Assembly (NCBI GenBank): GCA_000697335.1 | Contig: JNEM01011886.1 | Location: forward strand, 1-10,541 | Length of the DNA: 10,541 nucleotides | Source: Conidiobolus incongruus B7586 | Taxonomy: Eukaryota; Entomophthoromycota; Entomophthoromycetes; Entomophthorales; Conidiobolaceae | Direction: 5' to 3' | Shown here: positions 1 through 8,835 of the stretch, piece by piece | How positions within the stretch are numbered: position 1 is the first letter of the stretch | Layout: each line of letters opens with the position of its first letter | Made by a program: the position numbers and the translations under genes | The notes under the pieces: model-generated | The model's database searches: none | Told to the model about the DNA's origin: nothing | The model's input: only the letters and a program-made list of their open reading frames with translations

Positions 1-557
1 ATTAATTAATATAAATATATTAGATTATAAAATCAACTATTATTATTTAAATTAATAATAAAAGCAAAATAAAATAATTATTATTTATAAAATATCATTT
101 TAATATAAAATATTATTTTTTGAAACAATGGATAATATAAAATAACTATAATATAATTATTATATAAAAAATTATCTATATAAATTATTGATTGTTTTTT
201 TAATTTTATTCATATCTAAATAAGGAAATGGAAAGCTAAAATAGCTAATTATAATAAGTTAATATGATTACATTTTATAAATATCACTTTACTATGTTAA
301 CCAATTATACAAAATATTATAATATAGGATTTTTTAATCTAAAAGCCTTATCAAATTCAATTTTAACTTCTAAAATAAAATCAAAGTTATTAAAGGTTAG
401 TAAATATTATTTTTTTATATTATATAGGTAATTTAAATTTTTTAAGAATTTCTTTAATTACTTTAATAATTTAAGATAATTAAATAATTAATTGATGAGA
501 TTACTGATAAGTTATTAATGCTCACTAATATGCTTTAGCAAGAGTATTTAAAAAAAA
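1..557. other. Extremely AT-rich spacer, no gene recognised
   Basis: This stretch is almost entirely A and T (the first line has about three G or C in sixty bases). All frames are broken by frequent stops and I see no conserved protein, tRNA or rRNA signature. Its composition matches the adjoining mariner remnant better than the spacers between the host genes further right, so it may be older decayed repeat DNA, but no part of it could be identified. Confidence 0.6.
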
Positions 558-574
558 GTTGGTTGATGTTATAT
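558..574. repeat. Candidate mariner terminal inverted repeat, 3' end
   Basis: The bases GTTGGTTGATGTTATAT resemble the outer part of known mariner ends (a GGTTGGxTGATAAGT-like start). They face inward and match the reverse complement of 1969-1985 at about 12 of 17 positions. No TA duplication can be assigned, so this is a tentative end. Confidence 0.35.
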
Positions 575-810
575 CCAACTAAAATTATAACAAACTTATA
601 GTTTAAACCTTATTAAACTATGTAATCCATTTATAAATTAGTGATATAAATATAAATAATGATATAACTTTAAAAACCATAATAATATATTGTTATTTAT
701 AGTTATTAAGGTAATTTTTATTTTATATTTATAGAATTTAGTTAAAAAAGTAATAATATTTATATAAGTTTTGATTTTTATTAATTTTTTTATTAAAGTA
801 TATTAATATT

Positions 811-1876
811 TTAATCTTTAAATATATAACAACCTCTATATTTTTGGATATATTCCCACTTTTTAATTTAGCTATATATCTTTCTTTTATAAAAATCTTT
901 TTCTATTGTTTCAATAAATTTTAAAAATTCAACTTTTATTTGTTTAAGTTTTTGAAAAACTTTATTTTTTAAAAACCTTTTAAAATATCTAAAAAAATAA
1001 AAATGACTAGGTATAAAATTAAGAGAGTATGATAAATATAGTAATAGTTTAAATCAAATATAATCTAAAATATATAAGGTTTCAATTATTATATATGGTT
1101 TTACATTATTATAATAGTAATATACTAGCATAAGAGTTTATATATTATTTAAGTCTTTACTTAAAAAAAACTCTGGTTTTTGTTTTTTTAATATTTTACA
1201 TAACCTTTAGATTTTTTTAAAATAATATTCTCTATTTATCTTTTGTTTTTCTTCTTTGAATTTATAATATATTATACTTTTCTAATCTTATTATATAGTT
1301 AACATTATTTTTTTTCATATATATTTGTTTTTGCTTAACTTTAAACTTTTGTTCTTTTAGTTACTTAATAGTATTCACAGACTATATTATCAAACATTAT
1401 CTATGTTTCATTAGTAGTAATAAAGTTTTTTAAGAAATTTAAGTTTTTTTGTAAACTTTGTAAATAAGAAATATATGTTAACTTATCTAACTTGTCAAAT
1501 ATTATTAATTTATAAGGTACCTAATTTAATATTTTTTAAACTTTATTAATTTTTTAAATATTTTGATAATTGACAAAAACTTATATTTAATACCTTTGAA
1601 AATTCCTCTAAAATTATAATTAGTATAAGTTTCTATAATATCTAATATTTCTTTATTAGATACTTTTGTTTTTCTACCTATGTATGGTTTATCTTTAATA
1701 TAACAATCACCATTTTGAAAATACACAAACCATTTTTAACAACATCTAAGAGTAATAGTACCTTCACCATATACTTGGTTAATAATTCTACATGACTTAG
1801 ATGGTTTATATGCTTGATCAAAATAAAATAACATAATATTTCTTAAGAGATTATTATTAGGCTTTGGTGGTACCAT
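811..1876 (-). pseudogene. Mariner transposase remnant
   Basis: The ATG at 1876-1874 opens a typical mariner N-terminus: a helix-turn-helix with NNLLRNIMLFYF, then YGEGTITLRCC, an in-frame TAA where Q or R is usual, and KWFVYFQNGDCYIKDKPYIGRK-like residues. The linker (FKKLIKFKKY, then a stop) follows at about 1525-1560. In a second frame, LKNFITTNET-stop-IMFDN at about 1375-1440 matches the family's TGDEKWI box. A third frame carries the rest: YYYYNNVKPYI for the DNARPH box (about 1095-1120), YSLNFIPSHFYFF for YSPDLAPSDYHLF (about 985-1030), and the end KKWEYIQKYRGCYIF before TAA at 813-811. The three catalytic Asp positions read N, N and H, so it cannot be active. The span of about 355 codons matches a full-length transposase. 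The family call is secure; exact indel positions are not. Confidence 0.85.
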
Positions 1877-1968
1877 TGTAAAAAATTTATATTCAAAAAG
1901 TAAAATTAGATTCTGCACTTAATTTATATTAATTTTAGAAATTTTAACTACCTTTTAAAGTTGGTTTT

Positions 1969-1985
1969 ATATTAACTCCACCAAA
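1969..1985. repeat. Candidate mariner terminal inverted repeat, 5' end
   Basis: Read on the minus strand this is TTTGGTGGAGTTAATAT, facing the transposase start about 95 bases inside. It pairs imperfectly with 558-574. In DNA this AT-rich such a match could arise by chance, so confidence is low. Confidence 0.33.
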
Positions 1986-2055
1986 TTGTGAATGTAATTA
2001 TGAAAACAATCAATAGTATAACAAATATACAACACTGAAATGTGCAATCATGAAA

Positions 2056-4299
2056 CTATATGAAAAAATTATTAAAACAAAAGGTCACAGTACGATGTTG
2101 TAAATTTCTTAAATTAATTGGAATATTTTCATTCACTATATCTTCCCTTTGATAGAGGAGAATATAAGTATTAAAATTAACTATTTGATCCATATCAACC
2201 TTTTCAACCTTGAGAATCGTTAAAGCTATGCCATTCGCCATTCAATGAATTTTTACATATTGCTGGATAGTGACCACTATCCAAATTGCCGTAATGATTA
2301 CATACACTATACATATGATAATTAACTGATTGAGAATGGATGTTTTTAATATTCAAAGTAAGAGAATATTTAACAAATTGGCTGTTTTTAAACATTTCAC
2401 TTACACCTTTATCTCTAATAAATCGATTCAAGCCAGTCTTTAAATATGGTGATAACTCGGCAAATTCATCGCATTTTTCGCCGTAGTTGGAGTTAGAGTT
2501 TTCGTAATACCAGTTATTCAAAGTATTGGACTGTGGGATGAGGTGCTCAACTTTACAAAAATTTTCAATACAATCTCCTAAACTCAAATTTTTTGCTGGT
2601 GGGATGAAGATTGATTTTAAATTTGATGTATATAAGGAATGATCAAAATATTCTAATCTTTCATGATTTAGTGCATCATCATTGGTTAAATCGATTGCTG
2701 CAAAACTATTTCGAATTGGCTTATATTTGAGCGATTTATATTTGAAGCTTGCAGTATCGTATACATCAGAATTTACATTACCTGAATTGGATTTGAAAAT
2801 GTGGTTGAAAAAATTGGAATTCCATTGAAGGAACACAGTATCACCAGGTTGAAGAGGGGTACTGTCTTCATAATTCAATCCTTCGAAATTAGGAGATAAG
2901 GAACTAGAATTGCTATCGATCTGGGGAGTCAAGCATGATTTGTTCAACTTTAAAATTTCAAATAGGTCCGGTATAAAGCCACATTCAATATCTATACCGT
3001 TAGACGCTTGATATAAAGATTGAACAATATAACTCTAAAAAATGCTTGCCCAGTTTTTTGTTACTCCAAATTTAGCTAATTCGAAAATATCTATTATATA
3101 ATTAGAATGTAATGGATGGCTAGTAATTCTTTGAATATTAGTAGAAATTATCTGATATAAAGTATCATGATTGTAATTTTTCTCTTTTGAAGTAAAACCC
3201 AAACTATAGCCATCGACAGTCTCAATCCCATCGCTTCCAAAATGGCCCTGTTCAATAAAAAAAAATAATCAGAAATTGATTCTGAATAAAATTTAGGTAA
3301 CTCAAAGCAATAAAGTCTCGCACCATCTTTGACATAATTTGCGATAAGGTCTTGCTCATATTTCAATTCTTCAACCTGATTTGAACTGCTGGCTGATCCT
3401 TTGCCTAGTACCAATATAATATTATTAGTTGATAGTTGCATCTTAGCACGTAACATCACTTTGATTTGGCAAATAGATAAATCGTTTGGAAGTGTTAGTT
3501 GAAATTTTGTTATAACTTGAATTCCTTCTGTATTAAATAAGAGATATACTGACCTTAATATCCAAAGAGGGAATATTAAGATTAAGATAAAATAGAGGAT
3601 TTGAACTTAAAATGAGATGCTGACAGTCCTGACATATGACGGTAGTGCGTACGAATCCTAAGAATAGATCATTAACAAAACTAGAATTCATACTCCTGTA
3701 CGTTTCTTTTTGTGATTTAGCAGGAGTATTTATAAAACCAACATATGCCTCGTGATTATTATATGCCAAAAGTGTGAATAATATTCTCTGAACTCTTCGT
3801 GCAATTTTGAGAGGAATTTAATAACAAATTCACTGGCGTCTTGCTGTTCATATCCTGTAAACAATGGCTCATATCTTACCATTGCGCACTTTAGCTGGCC
3901 AAGTATCCAAAATGGGGAACGATTGATTTCCAATTGTTTGAAAAGTCGCTTAGTCGCATCAATCAAAGGAAACTTTCTTGGATCGAACTCGAAGCCATTT
4001 TGTTGATTGAGAATAGAAAAATATTTCTGAAAACTAGGGTTGTTAATAATACACTGGAGGGCAGAGTTCATATAACATGTGTTTCCTAAGTTGTTTAACC
4101 CTGTTGTATATGGCTGTTTATGAGATCGATTGGGTAGGGTACTGTAATTCATATTACCAATACTACCATTACAGAAGTTCGGTAAAGCAATATATTTTGA
4201 TATTTGCAATTCAAAGAGATTTGGATAATTATTGGATACATGGTGGATTATTTTTTGCCCATTGACACGGTTAAATATAAAGAACCATCCTTTCAAACA
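2056..4299 (-). pseudogene. Broken ubiquitin-specific protease, USP4/USP15/Ubp12 type
   Basis: Intact members are cysteine proteases that remove ubiquitin. In order on the minus strand: the Cys box GLNNLGNTCYMNSALQC (nucleophile codon 4077-4075), GYEQQDASEF near 3840, and a VICQDC zinc half-site near 3625. Then comes a split in the catalytic core with a ubiquitin-like insert (YLNLNIP, then QVITKFQLTLP), HDTLYQIISTNIQRI near 3130, LGDCIENF near 2580, the His box NHYGNLDSGHY near 2265, and finally DQIV...YILLYQRED. The order and the insert fit USP4/USP15/Ubp12. The reading frame changes near 3770, 3536, 3240 and 2212, and a TAG lies at 3037-3035. No plausible intron restores the frame at any of these. 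The second zinc CxxC reads YENS, and HLKRF reads GLNRF. The N-terminal DUSP region is not seen; the first ATG is at 4152, and a TAA at 4302-4300 closes the frame upstream. It is probably a real pseudogene, but read error is possible for part of the damage. Confidence 0.85.
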
Positions 4300-5593
4300 T
4301 TAAATGATATCAATGCTATATTCCACAATTAACGTATTGACCTTGATAATCGGATTATATTGATAAATATGAAATTTGATAATTTAAATTGATTGATCTT
4401 AAAAGTTATTGCATGTCAATATTCTTTATAGAAGATATTGGTAGCTTGAATTAAAAATTTCGTTAGATTTATAATGAATATGAAGTTACAGATATTTACA
4501 TATTAAGGAAGCCTATTAAATAATGCTAAATCGACCGAATCGAAAAATGATCTCAACAAAAAATTATTAATTGAATTTTCAAAACAATTTGAACCAAAAT
4601 CCATTTTCTTCCAATGTTAGTAGAATAAAAAATCAACAATTGCAAAGCTGATAGAATGGGATTTTTCGATGAATAAAAAATATTTATACAATAAGGCTTG
4701 CATATCAGAGGATATCAAATGGATAATAAAATCTGAATACTATGGCAAAAACAACAAAATTAAATAGTTTTGTTAAATAATTCTGAATAGATTCTTGAAG
4801 AGTACTAGAGAAACACATAAGTACTAAACATAACATCATAAAATCAATAATTATAGAATATTAAACAATTATTACTATATTTAAATGTCAGATATAATTA
4901 CCAATATTTAAAAGATATATCTTTGAAACAAATTAATATTGATCAAGTTAACTTGTACTTGGATTAATAAAGCTTGGCAATTGATTTGATTAAAATTGAA
5001 TAACTGTGCATTCAGTACTATATTAGTATTTTACAAATGATATCATCAAGTTGTAATTTTATTCAATGAATGTAATTAAATCAGTTAAAAATTACAAATA
5101 TATTCGAATTGACATGATAATTTTATAATTTAGATAAATAATGATTTGCAAAAACAATACCATTCTAACCAATCAAAATTAGAATGAAATCATGATAAAG
5201 TATAATAAAAAAATATTATTATTCAAGTTTAAAATAAAGCTAATTTTCATTTTAATAAGGATATTTAAATAGGTTTAAAAATTATTTGATAATATCATTT
5301 CAATTAAAATGATATAGTATATAATGAAATATAGTTAAAAATAACTTTGAAACTATTTAACTAGATAACATTAACTTAAATTTTTCAAATTAAAATATGT
5401 AGTAGAAATATTAACAAAATAGAATAGAAAATAAATCGAATAGCAATATTGCATGAAGAGGATAAGTTGGTATATGTAGTGAGGAAAGGAGAGGTCAATA
5501 AAAGAGCTAAATGGGTAGGAATTATTTAACGGTTGAAGAGATTAGAATTGATGTAGAAAAGCTCTTCGAAGAGAGGAGGGGAGTTAAAGCAAT
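4300..5593. other. Spacer between protease remnant and GTPase gene
   Basis: I find no recognisable gene here. The stretch should hold the lost 5' part of the protease gene; the short ORFs at 4503-4604 and just above it show no recognisable DUSP domain. Two perfect short hairpins occur, at 5161-5186 (CATTCTAA arms) and 5292-5315 (ATATCATTT arms). Both are AT-rich and could be chance. The last 140 bases are the pyrimidine-rich 3' flank of the GTPase gene, listed separately. Confidence 0.55.
5455..5590 (-). promoter_or_regulatory. CU-rich 3' flank of the GTPase gene
   Basis: Directly downstream of the GTPase stop, the minus strand is strongly pyrimidine-biased (purine-rich on the plus strand), unlike the A/T-balanced spacers. 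CTCTTC occurs three times (complements at 5455-5460, 5535-5540 and 5568-5573). The third lies in a perfect 12-base palindrome, CTCTTCGAAGAG, at 5562-5573. In RNA this could be a 3' UTR tract for a pyrimidine-tract-binding protein. That role is inference; only the bias and the palindrome are directly seen. Confidence 0.4.
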
Positions 5594-6298
5594 TTAAAGA
5601 ATCATACATTTGGTTTTCTTCTTCTTAGGTTGGTTCGAATTGCCCCCATCGCCCGAAGGTTTTCTAGCGCGAATTTTACGCATTATATCAGTATATACTT
5701 CATCAACGTTAATCCTCTCTTTAACACTAGTTTCGACATATGGGCAACCCCATTCCTTAGCTTTAGCTTCAGCTTCTTCCCTAGATACTTTACGCAAATG
5801 ATTCAAATCGATTTTATTTCCAATTAAAATAAATGGAACCTAATTATAGGAAAGTCATTAAAAATATTGATAAGTCATAAAACTAAAATTACTTTGGGAT
5901 CGTCTAAAACTCGAATAATTTGATCTCTAAACTCGTCAGTATGTAAAAAGGATTCGTATTCAGTTATTGAAAATACACATAAAAACCCTTCTCCACTACG
6001 GTAATAATTATCACGAATCTACAATAATTAAAATAAATAAATAAATAAAGTGGAGTTAAATCTATGGACTTACAGCAGCATACTCTTCTTGACCAGCAGT
6101 ATCTAAAATATCAATTTGAACTTCTTGGTTATCTAAAATAACCTTCTTACGATAGGAATCAGCTTTGGTGGGATCGTATTCTTCAACGAAGTCAGAGTAC
6201 ATGTATTGAAGAGTGAGTGCAGATTTACCAACACCACCAGAACCCACCATAATAACTTTATGAAGAGGCATAGATTGTTCCGATCTTTTTTTACCCAT
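5594..6298 (-). CDS. Ral-type small GTPase, three exons, complete
   Basis: Exons 6298-6074, 6018-5893 and 5839-5594 give 198 residues, against 206 for human RalA. Both introns (55 and 53 nt, GTAAGT...TGTAG and GTAATT...ATTAG) fall between codons. The protein has the P-loop GSGGVGKS at 19-26, switch I with [14 protein letters not shown] at 39-52, DTAGQE at 66-71, NKID at 125-128 and ETSVK at 153-157. It ends in a lysine-rich tail and a CMIL CAAX box, whose final Leu predicts geranylgeranylation and membrane attachment. The KADSY stretch in the effector loop is characteristic of Ral rather than Ras, Rap or Rsr1. In animals Ral acts through the exocyst (Sec5, Exo84) and RalBP1 in secretion and polarity; the same role here is inferred. 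The ATG is the first, with A at -3, and aligns with Ral starts. The only odd residue is Val in the usual SAK motif. Confidence 0.93.
5840..5892 (-). other. Intron 2 of the GTPase gene
   Basis: This 53-nt intron has donor GTAATT and acceptor AATTAG. Removal joins ...RVLDDPK to [11 protein letters not shown] with no frame change. The frame inside it is stopped, so it cannot be read through. Confidence 0.92.
6019..6073 (-). other. Intron 1 of the GTPase gene
   Basis: This 55-nt intron has donor GTAAGT and acceptor TTGTAG. Removing it joins ...EEYAA to [11 protein letters not shown] exactly as in Ral proteins. Its 3' half is a (TTTA)n tract that supplies the pyrimidine-rich stretch before the acceptor. 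Confidence 0.92.
6031..6049. repeat. (AAAT)n microsatellite inside intron 1
   Basis: There are 4.75 perfect copies of AAAT on the plus strand, making up about a third of the 55-nt intron. Length change here would alter intron size and the pyrimidine tract but not the protein. Confidence 0.9.
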
Positions 6299-6546
6299 GT
6301 TGGAAATTGAATATTAGTTTAAAATTAATTAAAAAACAATTGAAAGGAATAATATTATAATTATGAATTAAATATATCTACAATGTTTTGTTAAACTTAA
6401 AAATCTAATAAAGTCAGAAATTCACAATGATTTAAATAGTAGAACAATTTTTATTGGGTTGTAATTCGCATGAGAATTGAAAATAATTCAATTTTTTATT
6501 GATTGAAATAGAATGATGAATGATGGTTTTGAATCGTACAGACTGG

Positions 6547-6615
6547 GCCAATTCATTTGATTGGCTAGAATCTTTCCTTTGGATTCAGGATAGTTTTTAT
6601 AAGGTCATCCTGAAT
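6547..6615. repeat. Two adjacent inverted repeats upstream of the GTPase gene
   Basis: The first pair is GCCAAT (6547-6552) with ATTGGC (6560-6565), around a 7-base loop. The second is ATTCAGGAT (6583-6591) with ATCCTGAAT (6607-6615), around a 15-base loop that holds TATAAAAA on the minus strand. They lie about 250-320 bases upstream of the GTPase ATG in a patch richer in GC than its surroundings. The first repeat places a CCAAT motif on both strands. They may be promoter elements or part of a structured RNA; no function can be assigned. Confidence 0.5.
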
Positions 6616-8787
6616 TGTTAAACATCTTACATTAATACGCCTAAAGTTGCTTCTCCATATATTTCATTTTGAATTCAAAACGATGATTAGGGATCTTTTA
6701 TCATATTTGAATAATTTTAGTTTTCCCCTTTATTTCAATTTATTTTCTAACTTTCAGTAAATATTTATTGGAACTGTATGCTAAAATAAACAATGAATTG
6801 TTTAAATATCATCAATTTATTGTCAAAAATATTATTTTCAAATCTTTATAATTTTAATCCAATCATACTCACACCATTATTACCCATACACTATTATAAA
6901 ATAATGAAACTAGTTATCATTACAAAATTGAACCATTATAACAATTAGTCAAATTTGACATATCACTTAACTGAATCAACTCTTTTAATATCAATTTGCA
7001 TAGTATTAACCACATGAACCAAATTGAGAATTAATTTTGAAATTTTGGTTCAATATTCCTAAAGAGATATCATAAAAACATTATAATGTTTACTATATAA
7101 ATTGAATACATTTGATTAAAATTATTTAATTTACAATAATATTTATCATTCTTGTACATTAACTAAAATATAATTTTATATAATTTTCAGTCGTATTAAT
7201 AGGTCATTGACCAATAAAAGCATCAACAATTTGAAATAATTATATATGAGATAGGTTTATATTCAATAGAGTAAACCAATATTGTAATCATAATATTATA
7301 TATCAATAATATGCTTGAATTAAAGCATATATAAAAAATTAAATCCTAAAATTATTCTTGATGATATTTGGACATATCCGATTAATGACATTAACTCAAA
7401 ATTTACCAATATAAACTAAAACCTTTTAATCTTATAACGCTATGATCTGTAGTCAAATATTTGTTACAATGTAAATACTTTTAAACATATTCATTTCATA
7501 TAAACAATTCTCCAAAGTTTATTATAATTCTTAATTTCTAAATTCAACAAGTGCTTATTTTAAAAGATCAGATATAAAGAGACCATATTTTCATCCAAGT
7601 TTAAATTTTTCAATCATAAAGAAATTTCCTTAATCAAAGTTTCAAATTTAAATATATTATTTAGTAGAAGGGTTAATTCAAAATCAATATATATCAAATG
7701 ATGGTAGAGATTAATCAAAGATTAATAGTACACAATCAAAACTAATTTAATTAGAATAGATGATTATCAAAATTAAGATTATTGCGAGTCAAGTAAATCA
7801 TCAAATTTTTGCAAAAATCGATAATTTCATTTAAAATATTTTATTTAAAAAAAATTCAGAATCACTAATTTTGAATTAATTGTTTAGCTAGAGTAAATAT
7901 GCAAAATAAATATCAGATAATATATATATTAATGTATATAATATGATTTGTTAAAGTAAAAATGTATTATAGTATTAATAATTTTTATAATATTTATAAT
8001 CATAAATATAAATGATTTAATTTCAATAATAATAAAATGATCATATTACAAATCAATGAAAAATGATTTAAAATATATTAATATGATATTAAAAATATAT
8101 TTGTTCATTGAAATCATTAAAGATATCAAATATATTCATAATATCGCGTCTTAGTATTTCAATATCTACTAAATCCAAATCATTATCAAAATGAATATAA
8201 CTATAATGTAATATTGACTGAGAGATAATTATACTATTTGAATTCACGAACAGATATTGAGCAATATTAAAATCAGATAATGTATCTTATTATGAATGCG
8301 GAAATCAAGTCAAGAATCAAAATGTTATAAATAACAAATGATACTTTGAAAAAAAGAATGATACAGAGCTAATATAATAACAAGGGTAAGCCATATAAAT
8401 TAAAAACCAAATCTGAATTAAGCAATCATACATCTAAGATCAAGTGAATTTAATTGAATAAATAATGCTAAGTTACCTAAGATTTGACAAATTAGATTCG
8501 AGATTTAGGTATATCAATGATATTTAGAATTAACCGATTTTGTGAAGAATATTGTATCAGGAAAAATTAAGGTATTTAGCGTCTGTTAAATAATCAAAGA
8601 ATCAAGATCCCATAAATCTAAAATAAATCTCAAGAATGAACAATGAAAAATCAAAGTTCAAAACAGTCAGTAAAAAAGTACTGCGAATATGGTGTTTAGT
8701 TAAATAATGGTACAGCTTGCTGAATGATATCTTATCTTGAATGGATCGTGGGGTCAAATCCAAACCAAAGAGTTGAGGGTTGATGAT

Positions 8788-8793
8788 TTTATT
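8788..8793 (-). terminator. Polyadenylation signal AATAAA of the eL43 gene
   Basis: A perfect AATAAA on the minus strand, about 43 bases after the eL43 stop codon, is well placed for 3' end formation. The motif is common in AT-rich DNA, so position is the main support. Confidence 0.55.
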
Positions 8794-8835
8794 CCAATAT
8801 TCCACCAAAAATACACTATTAAGAACAGAGAATTT

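Larger units (their letters stand above)
558..1985 (-). mobile_element. Decayed Mos1/mariner-type DNA transposon
   Basis: The element is defined by a recognisable mariner transposase remnant at 811-1876 on the minus strand, flanked by weakly similar candidate terminal inverted repeats at 558-574 and 1969-1985. The resulting length of about 1.4 kb is close to the 1.3 kb usual for the family. The outer limits are tentative: no clean TA target duplication is visible, and the two ends share only about 12 of 17 bases. The copy is non-autonomous and old, given the many substitutions in conserved motifs, several stops and at least two frame changes. It is a cut-and-paste DNA transposon and has no functional link to the neighbouring host genes. 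Confidence 0.7.
6299..8835. other. Long AT-rich spacer between GTPase and eL43 genes
   Basis: No protein-coding gene, tRNA or rRNA is recognisable in these 2.5 kb. It should contain the GTPase promoter (right of 6298) and the eL43 3' UTR (left of 8836). Notable contents are a GC-richer patch with two inverted repeats (6547-6615), a perfect nine-base arm pair TGAACCAAA/TTTGGTTCA around 7015-7052, GGTCATTGACC at 7202-7212, and a long imperfect hairpin at 8054-8110. Apart from the first, these are short and could be chance in such AT-rich DNA. Confidence 0.6.

Noticed and set aside
490-600. Pseudo-ORF on the plus strand (LIDEITDKLLML...) interrupted by stops
   Set aside because: It has no recognisable motif, and such runs are expected by chance in this AT-rich sequence.
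811-1876. Recoding of TAA/TAG as Gln, suggested by stops where Gln is expected in the mariner remnant
   Set aside because: The three intact host genes all end in TAA at the right family length, so the stops are decay, not an alternative code.
3035-3064. A 30-nt GT...AG intron ending in TTTTTTAG that would remove the in-frame TAG
   Set aside because: It would keep the frame but is far shorter than the 53-55 nt introns seen here and has no branch site, so a premature stop is simpler.
3510-3557. A 26-nt GT...AG intron (GTCAGT to ACAG) in the protease gene
   Set aside because: It is half the size of the confirmed introns, and removing it gives a frame that stops within a few codons.
4077-4265. 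Plus-strand open frame of 62 codons inside the protease remnant
   Set aside because: It is antisense to the conserved Cys-box region, which clearly codes on the minus strand.
5430-5530. Small plus-strand ORF (ILHEEDKLVYVVRKGE...) downstream of the GTPase gene
   Set aside because: It has only about 33 codons, no ATG, and arises from the purine-rich strand bias of this region; no family match.
5610-5827. Two plus-strand open frames opposite GTPase exon 3
   Set aside because: Both are shadows of the conserved third exon on the minus strand.
7016-7060. GGTTCAATATTCC resembling a tRNA B box
   Set aside because: No acceptor, D or anticodon stems can be drawn around it, and no A box is present at the right distance.
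8602-8808. Minus-strand open frame of 68 codons downstream of eL43
   Set aside because: It has no ATG at its apparent start, overlaps the eL43 3' UTR and poly(A) signal, and has no recognisable motif.
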